Positions 58,881 to 64,000 of a stretch of DNA of 64,000 nt are shown one piece after another. Under the pieces are notes generated by a model that was given only the letters and a program-made list of their open reading frames with translations, was not told the origin of the DNA and made no database searches. The stretch's first letter is position 1. The number at the start of each line of letters is the position of its first letter. The DNA lies in the NCBI RefSeq assembly GCF_029504655.1, contig NZ_JAQFIL010000001.1:935001-999000 (forward strand). Direction: 5' to 3'. The position numbers and the translations under genes were made by a program. This DNA is from Catalinimonas alkaloidigena. GTDB lineage: Bacteria > Bacteroidota > Bacteroidia > Cytophagales > Cyclobacteriaceae.

Positions 58881-59663
58881 TTAACTATTGAGCGTAATGA
58901 ACCCTCCATCAATCGGATAATTGCTTCCAGTGATGAATCCGGCTTCGTCTGAACAAAGAAACAATGCCAGATTAGCGATTTCTTCAGGTTTACCCATCCT
59001 TCCGATGGGCTGGGTTTTGGATAGCTTTTCAAACATTTCGCTTTCCTTGCCCGGATAGTTTTTCTTTAAGAATCCATCTACGAAAGGAGTATGGACTCTT
59101 CCGGGGGCAATACTGTTACAACGGATATTATCCGCTACATAATCCTTGGCTACTGACAATGTCATGGTAAGTACTGCGCCCTTGCTCATAGAGTAAGCAA
59201 AACGGTCAGCAATACCCAATACAGACGCTACGGAGGCTAGATTAAGTATCACTCCTCCACCCTGGGCTTTCATATATGGGATACAGGCGTATAAGCAGTT
59301 ATATACCCCTTTGATATTGATGCTGTAAATTCTATCCAGGTCTTCTTCGCTTGTTTTCTCCACATTACCCACATGGGCTACACCTGCATTATTGACGAGT
59401 ATGTCTATTTTTTCGTTTTCATCAGCTATGTGCTGTATTACCTGCCTTACTTCTGTCTGAGAGGCAACATTGCAGAATCTGTAGAGAGCCTCTCCTCCAT
59501 TTGAAGTAATTTGCTCCACTACTTTTGTTGCTGAACTTTCATCAACATCTAAAATATAAACTTTTGCACTGTGCCGTGAAAAAACTTCTGCTATGCTTTT
59601 ACCGATACCACTTCCCGCGCCGGTGATTACTGCTACTTTTTGAGAAAGGCTAAATGCTTGCAT
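58881..59663 (-). CDS. SDR-family oxidoreductase, probable 2-keto-3-deoxy-L-fuconate dehydrogenase
   Basis: The 260-residue SDR has VAVITGAGSGIGKSIAEVFS, NNAGVAHVGNVEKTSEEDL, the catalytic segment LNLASVASVLGIADRFAYSM-S-K, and SIAPGRVHTPFVDGFL, ending GFITGSNYPIDGGFITLNS. The pathway needs a dehydrogenase for the C4 hydroxyl of 2-keto-3-deoxy-L-fuconate, and this gene next to the FAH-family hydrolase fits. It is the first gene of the minus-strand set, with a promoter element just upstream. Confidence 0.8.
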   Translation of the reverse strand: MQAFSLSQKVAVITGAGSGIGKSIAEVFSRHSAKVYILDVDESSATKVVEQITSNGGEALYRFCNVASQTEVRQVIQHIADENEKIDILVNNAGVAHVGNVEKTSEEDLDRIYSINIKGVYNCLYACIPYMKAQGGGVILNLASVASVLGIADRFAYSMSKGAVLTMTLSVAKDYVADNIRCNSIAPGRVHTPFVDGFLKKNYPGKESEMFEKLSKTQPIGRMGKPEEIANLALFLCSDEAGFITGSNYPIDGGFITLNS

Positions 59664-59716
59664 GAGAAAAATAATTATTCAAATCCAAAAAAGGCATATA
59701 TGTTGTGCTTGTTCAC

Positions 59717-59724
59717 CAAATCTA
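59717..59724 (-). promoter_or_regulatory. Probable promoter -7 element of the fucose cluster
   Basis: On the minus strand TAGATTTG (59724-59717) matches TAnnTTTG and lies about 54 bp before the first SDR start. The -33 region is only partly conserved, which would fit an activated, sugar-responsive promoter (inference). Confidence 0.5.
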
Positions 59725-59856
59725 CAAATAAACAGCAGATTTGCATGACCCTCACATAATATCACTCAGGGCTCGGCAGGGAAAATTTACAATAGTGATA
59801 AATTAGGAATACTTTTCTGCGGAATAATTATCAATAAGATATTTAATGTTTAACTT

Positions 59857-59864
59857 TATTTTTG
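59857..59864 (+). promoter_or_regulatory. Probable promoter -7 element of the GH63 gene
   Basis: TATTTTTG (59857-59864) matches TAnnTTTG, with no clear -33 partner. It leaves a leader of about 80 nt before 59953. The intergenic region is shared with the divergent fucose cluster. Confidence 0.4.
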
Positions 59865-59952
59865 AAATAATAAAATTTAAACCATCTGCTTACATATATG
59901 TATTTATAGTAGAGCAGATTGATCATCTAAAAGCTATTTTTAGAAATAACAG

Positions 59953-61299
59953 ATGAATATGAATACAATAGTAGAAGTGGATTCAAAAACTCTTATTGAT
60001 GAAGCTAAAAATGTATTATTGAATAACAGAATAGGAAAGTTTACCAAACCAGCACCAGCATTGTATCCTCATCAATGGAATTGGGACGCAGGTTTTATTG
60101 CTATTGGCTACGCGCATTTTGATATGGATCAGGCCGAGTCGGAATTAAGGCACTTATTCAGTGGACAATGGGCTAATGGCATGCTTCCGCATATTATTTT
60201 TAATCCTGAAGGTGATGGGCATTATTTTCCTGGGATTAACTTTTGGGAAACCTGGAGGTCATTTGATGCTCCAAAAATAGCTGAGACTTCAGGAATCTCC
60301 AATCCCGCCGTCCATGGTTTTGTACTTCAACGGATGTATCAGGTCGCAAAAGATAAAGATAGGGCACTTAACTTTATCAGGGAAATGTTCCCGAAGATCA
60401 AAGCCATGCACGCTTACTTCTACAATGAACGCGATCCTCAAAATGAAGGTCTTGTATACATTCGCCACCCTTGGGAGTCTGGAAATGATAACTCACCCAC
60501 CTGGGATATTCCTCTTGAAACCATAGACTTTTCTAAGGTCAAAGTGCCTCCTTTCACCAGAAAAGACTTAAACTCAGGTCATGCAGAGCACCGTCCTACT
60601 AATCTTGACTATGATCGTTATATCTATTTGATAGATGTATTTAGAAAAGGTGATTATCGGGAAGATAAAATCTTTGAGTTAACACCTTTTGCTGTACAGG
60701 ATCCTCTTTTTAATACTATTTTGATCAGGTCCAATCAGGCAATGATAGAATTAGGTGCTCTGATTGGTGAAGATATCCAGGTATTTAAAACGTGGAATGA
60801 AAAGTCCATCTCAGCTATGAACAATAAGCTGTGGAATGAAAGCACAGGCATGTATGATGCCTATGATCTGATTAACGGGCAAAAGATAGAAATGGAAGCC
60901 TCTTCCGGGCTTATGCCTCTCTATGCAAATATACCTTCTGATCTGCAGGCCAAGAAAATGGTGGATACCTTGATAGGGCCTAAGTTTCTTAGTAATGAAA
61001 GTTTGCCCTACTATCTTTGTTCTTCATTTACACCACTTAGTGATAAGTTTGATCCTAAAAAATATTGGAGAGGCCCCGTTTGGATCAATATGAACTGGAT
61101 GCTTTACCACGGATTACACAGTTATGGATATGCGCAGGAAGCGGCAATGGTTAAATCAGACTCTATTGATCTGATCAACTACTATGGCTTCTATGAATAC
61201 TTTGACCCAAAAAAAGATGTAATCAACAACAGACAGGGGTATGGAAGTCATCAGTTCTCATGGTCAGCAGCGCTTTGCCTGGACTGGCTTAATGAATAG
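59953..61299 (+). CDS. GH63-type glycoside hydrolase (mannosyl/glucosylglycerate hydrolase-like)
   Basis: The 448-residue (alpha/alpha)6-barrel protein has ALYPHQWNWDAGFIAIGYAH, RHPWESGNDNSPTWD with the likely acid D179, and the end region FYEYFDPKKDVINNRQGYGS with the likely base E415. The size and the two acids line up closely with GH63 mannosylglycerate hydrolase (D182 and E419 in the Thermus enzyme, from memory). No signal peptide is present, so the substrate is intracellular, such as a compatible solute. A trehalase- or oligosaccharide-type specificity cannot be excluded. Confidence 0.8.
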   Translation: MNMNTIVEVDSKTLIDEAKNVLLNNRIGKFTKPAPALYPHQWNWDAGFIAIGYAHFDMDQAESELRHLFSGQWANGMLPHIIFNPEGDGHYFPGINFWETWRSFDAPKIAETSGISNPAVHGFVLQRMYQVAKDKDRALNFIREMFPKIKAMHAYFYNERDPQNEGLVYIRHPWESGNDNSPTWDIPLETIDFSKVKVPPFTRKDLNSGHAEHRPTNLDYDRYIYLIDVFRKGDYREDKIFELTPFAVQDPLFNTILIRSNQAMIELGALIGEDIQVFKTWNEKSISAMNNKLWNESTGMYDAYDLINGQKIEMEASSGLMPLYANIPSDLQAKKMVDTLIGPKFLSNESLPYYLCSSFTPLSDKFDPKKYWRGPVWINMNWMLYHGLHSYGYAQEAAMVKSDSIDLINYYGFYEYFDPKKDVINNRQGYGSHQFSWSAALCLDWLNE

Positions 61300-61844
61300 C
61301 CTAATGCGGATGCAAAAGCTTATGTCATATTTCAGCTTTTAGAATTTTTCTAGAAGCTTTCTTAACGCCTGTCCCTTTTAAAAACTCATGTAATCATGAA
61401 TACTTAGGTATTAAGATTTATTTTTAGCTGCCTGAAACATACCTAACTTCTATAGATAAAAAATAAATTCGCAGCATTTTATATTGATTTTTGAGTATAT
61501 GCACTCAAATGATGTCAAAATCTAAATTTTTTTATGCCAAATGAATGTGAAAGTAGTTAGAAATATTTCAGGACTTTTTACTTAATGTATATGAGCGCTT
61601 TTTACATTTATTACAGTATATTCTGCTATTATATTAAATATTACATCTAGTTGTAAGCCTGTCTTTTAGTTCAAAGTAAAATTTTAGTTGTATGCATTGA
61701 TTCTGAGCGTTTACTGAAAATAATGGCAAGATATATTGCCAAAAATATTTCATCTCAAAAATGACCGCTTTTTCGAGCTTTTTTCTGCATACCTCATTCG
61801 TAATTTGGTCCCCAAAATATCAAACATCTAATTCATCAAAATTT
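61300..61844. other. 545-bp mostly non-coding region
   Basis: After the terminator at 61334-61363 the stretch is very AT-rich, with many stop codons in all frames. A frame open from 61761 continues into the next gene but its N-terminal part is not protein-like. No perfect promoter consensus was found. It presumably holds the promoter and leader of the downstream small gene. Confidence 0.6.
61334..61363 (+). terminator. Intrinsic terminator after the GH63 gene
   Basis: AGCTTTTAGAA (61334-61344) pairs with TTCTAGAAGCT (61348-61358), 11 bp with one G-U and a 3-nt loop, followed by TTTCTT. Confidence 0.8.
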
Positions 61845-62243
61845 ATGATTACTACAAGTAAAGCACTTTACACTGATAAGTGTGCGGAAATTACTAATGA
61901 GGAGAATATCATCATCGCTAAATGGAGTGGGTTTTTGAATCTGGAAAGCACCAAAAAAGGTTGCGATGCAATGGTTGAATATGTGAGAAAAAACAAAATC
62001 ACTAAGCATCTGAGTGACCAAAGTACGCTGAAAGTTCTTTCTAAAGAAGTTCAGGGGTATCTGGTAGGTGAAGCTTTTCCTGCCCTCGATAGAGCAGGCT
62101 TAAGAAAATTAGCTGTATTGGTATCCGAAGATGTGTTTGCTAAAGCTACAGTAGACAATGTGAATAGCGCAACTATGATGGGAAATATTGAAGTGAAAAC
62201 GTTTAACTCACGTAGAGAATGCGTTGATTGGTTAAATGAATAA
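61845..62243 (+). CDS. Small SpoIIAA/STAS-like protein
   Basis: The ATG at 61845 gives 132 residues. The translation after it is well-structured (EITNEENIIIAKWSGFLNLE, KGCDAMVEYVRKNKITKHLS, LRKLAVLVSEDVFAKATVDN, ending RRECVDWLNE). The strand-helix pattern and the end resemble the SpoIIAA-like/STAS-related proteins common in Cytophagales. No catalytic residues are visible; a structural or partner-switching role is possible. It is monocistronic, ending at a terminator. Confidence 0.65.
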   Translation: MITTSKALYTDKCAEITNEENIIIAKWSGFLNLESTKKGCDAMVEYVRKNKITKHLSDQSTLKVLSKEVQGYLVGEAFPALDRAGLRKLAVLVSEDVFAKATVDNVNSATMMGNIEVKTFNSRRECVDWLNE

Positions 62244-62256
62244 TTAGTCACTTATG

Positions 62257-62289
62257 AAAACCGGAGAGTTTCACTTTCCGGTTTTTTTT
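62257..62289 (+). terminator. Intrinsic terminator after the STAS-like gene
   Basis: AAAACCGGA (62257-62265) pairs with TCCGGTTTT (62277-62285), 9 bp, running into eight T's. It isolates the small gene from the methyltransferase gene downstream. Confidence 0.88.
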
Positions 62290-62333
62290 AATGTTTGTCA
62301 CAAAGCTATTTTTTTTAGATAATACTTTAAACT

Positions 62334-63377
62334 ATGTCAGTTACAATCCCTGTTCAAGTAGATCCTTTTAAAATTATTCAGGTAGGATTAAGTTTTTGGT
62401 CATCCAAAACCCTACTCTCTGCTACCAAGCTGGGTTTATTCACTTTATTAGGTGAAAAACCTTTAAACGCCGAGCATATTAAATTGAAGCTAGGCTTAAA
62501 CAAAGAAGGTTTGTATGTACGTGACTTTCTTGATGCTCTGTATTCCTTAGGCTTTTTGGAAAGAATAGGCAGTGGTGAATCCGCTGTGTATCAAAATACT
62601 CCTGATACTGCTATGTTTCTTGATAAAAATCAGCCCAGCTACCTTGGAGGCTTTCTGGAAATGGCAAATGATCGCGAGTACAGATTTTGGGGAGATCTTG
62701 AAGAGGGCTTGAAAACAGGCCAACCCCAGAATGAGGCTAAGTATACTGGTAAGGAATCCTTTGAGGCTATATATGAAAAACCAGAAGCTTTAGCCCAGTT
62801 TACTGAGGCTATGTCAGGTATACAAAAGCTAAGCTTTATGGCTTTTGCAGAACGGTTTGATTTTTCTGCTTACAACACTCTGGTAGATGCCGGTGGTTCT
62901 GCCGGGCTTCTCTCCGCACTGGTTGCTCAACAGCATGCTCATATGCACTGTACCACTTTTGACCTTCCACAGTTAGAGCCTTTCGCTAAAGCTACCGCTG
63001 AAAAACATGGGGTCTCAGATCGGGTAAGTGTACGTAATGGTGATTTTTTCAATGAGCCTTTTCCCAAAGCAGATATAGTTACCATGGGTAACATATTACA
63101 CAGTTTTGACCTTGAGAAAAAGAAAATGCTTATCACTAAAGCCTACGAGGCTTTACCCGAAGGAGGTTGTCTTGTAGCAATAGAAATGGTTCTGGATAAT
63201 GAGCGCAAAGAAAATACTTTTGGCTTATTGATGTCTCTCAATATGCTGATAGAATCTGACAGTGGCTTTAACTATACTCAGAAACAATATGAGGAATGGA
63301 CAAAGAATATAGGTTTTAGTGCTGTAGAATTTATTTCTTTAGGTGGCCCTGTAAGCGCTGCAATTGCTTATAAATAA
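62334..63377 (+). CDS. O-methyltransferase (acetylserotonin OMT-like)
   Basis: The 347-residue protein has an N-terminal winged-helix dimerisation domain (about 10-90, SATKLGLFTLLGEKPLNAEH, DFLDALYSLGFLER) and a class-I SAM fold. SAM motif I is LVDAGGSAGLLSALVA (about 185-200), followed by RVSVRNGDFFNEPFPKADIV and MGNILHSFD, where His could be the catalytic base. This is the plant/bacterial small-molecule O-methyltransferase family used in secondary metabolism. The PrnB-like gene starts 16 bp later, so both are likely co-transcribed. Confidence 0.85.
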   Translation: MSVTIPVQVDPFKIIQVGLSFWSSKTLLSATKLGLFTLLGEKPLNAEHIKLKLGLNKEGLYVRDFLDALYSLGFLERIGSGESAVYQNTPDTAMFLDKNQPSYLGGFLEMANDREYRFWGDLEEGLKTGQPQNEAKYTGKESFEAIYEKPEALAQFTEAMSGIQKLSFMAFAERFDFSAYNTLVDAGGSAGLLSALVAQQHAHMHCTTFDLPQLEPFAKATAEKHGVSDRVSVRNGDFFNEPFPKADIVTMGNILHSFDLEKKKMLITKAYEALPEGGCLVAIEMVLDNERKENTFGLLMSLNMLIESDSGFNYTQKQYEEWTKNIGFSAVEFISLGGPVSAAIAYK

Positions 63378-63393
63378 CCGATAAAATTGGACT

Positions 63394-64000
63394 ATGACTT
63401 TTAAAACAGTTGCATATGAGGCTCAGTGTATTCCTGCCTTAGAAGAGCAAAAGAAAGAAGACCAATATATTTGTTGCCTTGACCCACTTCAATCGGATGA
63501 GCGACTGAAAGCTGTACCTGCTCTGAATAAGGGAAAGGATACTATAGCGTTAGTCCTGATGCTGGTAGACATGCTACCCTCAATAAAGGAGGCAGCAGAC
63601 ATGGATTTTTATGAGGCATGTGCAGCAATGCGTGATATTGGTATTATGCTCGGCTCGTTAAAGCGACATGGGGTAGAGCCAGTTCATGTGATCCCTGAGC
63701 TGGAAGAAAAACTCAATATTTTAGCTGATATCACAGATCTTCCTCCTCGTGATACTTTGATCCACTATGTAAGATGGAATCCGGAAGGAAAGCGTCAGCG
63801 TACCTACACTGGTACTGAAGATGAAATACAATTAATTAAAAGTGTAAAAGTGGCCATACTGCCCTTGCATGAGGCTATACGTGCATTAAATGAGTTATAC
63901 AACATACCTTTAAGTTCTCCCGAATTTGTTCCAGTGTGTGAAAGAGTAATCACCCACTTTGATGGGATGGTACAAGGTATGGTGAATGCCAAGAGGAATG
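63394..64000 (+). CDS. PrnB-like haem enzyme (DUF1864), 3' truncated by window edge
   Basis: The frame from ATG 63394 is open to the window end (202 residues seen). It matches PrnB (monodechloroaminopyrrolnitrin synthase, tryptophan-dioxygenase superfamily) block by block: DPLQ (30-33), FYEACAAMRDIGIMLGSLKR (72-91), HGVEPVHVIPELEE, LPPRDTLIHYVRWNPEG (117-133), YTG (138-140) and YNIPLSSPEF. The haem-ligand histidine lies beyond the edge. PrnB rearranges 7-chlorotryptophan in pyrrolnitrin synthesis; the substrate here is unknown. I recognise the match from memory, not from a search. Confidence 0.82.
   Translation, partial: MTFKTVAYEAQCIPALEEQKKEDQYICCLDPLQSDERLKAVPALNKGKDTIALVLMLVDMLPSIKEAADMDFYEACAAMRDIGIMLGSLKRHGVEPVHVIPELEEKLNILADITDLPPRDTLIHYVRWNPEGKRQRTYTGTEDEIQLIKSVKVAILPLHEAIRALNELYNIPLSSPEFVPVCERVITHFDGMVQGMVNAKRN

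Noticed and set aside
61761..61844. Upstream extension of the STAS-like protein
   Set aside because: The residues before the ATG at 61845 are not structured or conserved-looking, and the region is as AT-rich as the gap.

Overview
The window is a 64-kb chromosomal segment of a moderately AT-rich member of the Bacteroidetes (Bacteroidota), most likely a marine or saprophytic Cytophagales-like bacterium. The support is: promoters of the TTTG-N20-TAnnTTTG type, ribosomal-protein genes with little Shine-Dalgarno signal, the gene order bamD-rpoZ-coaBC-DUF4835-recN, a DUF3467 gene behind rpoC, a protein with a type IX secretion sorting domain, and an omega subunit and OstA-like protein of the Bacteroidetes kind. 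The species cannot be named from the sequence alone.

Positions 1-29,229 hold the transcription/translation super-region, all on the plus strand: tRNA-Trp, secE-nusG-rplK-rplA-rplJ-rplL-rpoB-rpoC, a DUF3467 gene, the str cluster (rpsL-rpsG-fusA-rpsJ, without tuf), then after a strong terminator and a new promoter the complete S10-spc-alpha cluster from rplC to rplQ, including rpmD and rpmJ, which are easily missed because they are short. A strong terminator follows rplQ. carA, eno and a small FtsB/DivIC-like gene follow.

Positions 32,100-48,950 are mostly housekeeping genes on both strands: an outer-membrane-type protein, an Ldh_2-family dehydrogenase, Ppx/GppA phosphatase, an acyl-CoA carboxylase beta subunit with a 9-G tract, a secreted endonuclease/exonuclease/phosphatase, a rhomboid protease, the minus-strand bamD-to-recN block, a T9SS cargo protein, an OstA-like protein, tilS, a cyclic-nucleotide-domain protein with an unusual ligand pocket, a perfect 14-bp tandem repeat, and mdh.

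Positions 48,953-64,000 are accessory and hold the most interesting loci. (1) A five-gene plus-strand operon: a Met/His-rich lipoprotein, a di-heme MbnH/MauG-type peroxidase lipoprotein, an MbnP-like lipoprotein, a DUF3050 protein with a possible di-iron haem-oxygenase fold, and a second di-heme peroxidase. It looks like a copper or oxidative protein-modification system. (2) A minus-strand set for non-phosphorylative L-fucose catabolism (mutarotase, L-fucose dehydrogenase, fuconolactonase, keto-deoxy-fuconate dehydrogenase, diketo-deoxy-fuconate hydrolase, plus an Ldh_2 paralogue) that lacks only a recognisable L-fuconate dehydratase. It is divergent from a GH63 glycosidase resembling mannosyl/glucosylglycerate hydrolase. 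(3) At the right edge, an O-methyltransferase followed 16 bp later by a truncated homologue of PrnB, the haem enzyme of pyrrolnitrin biosynthesis. This suggests a tryptophan-derived secondary-metabolite locus running out of the window.
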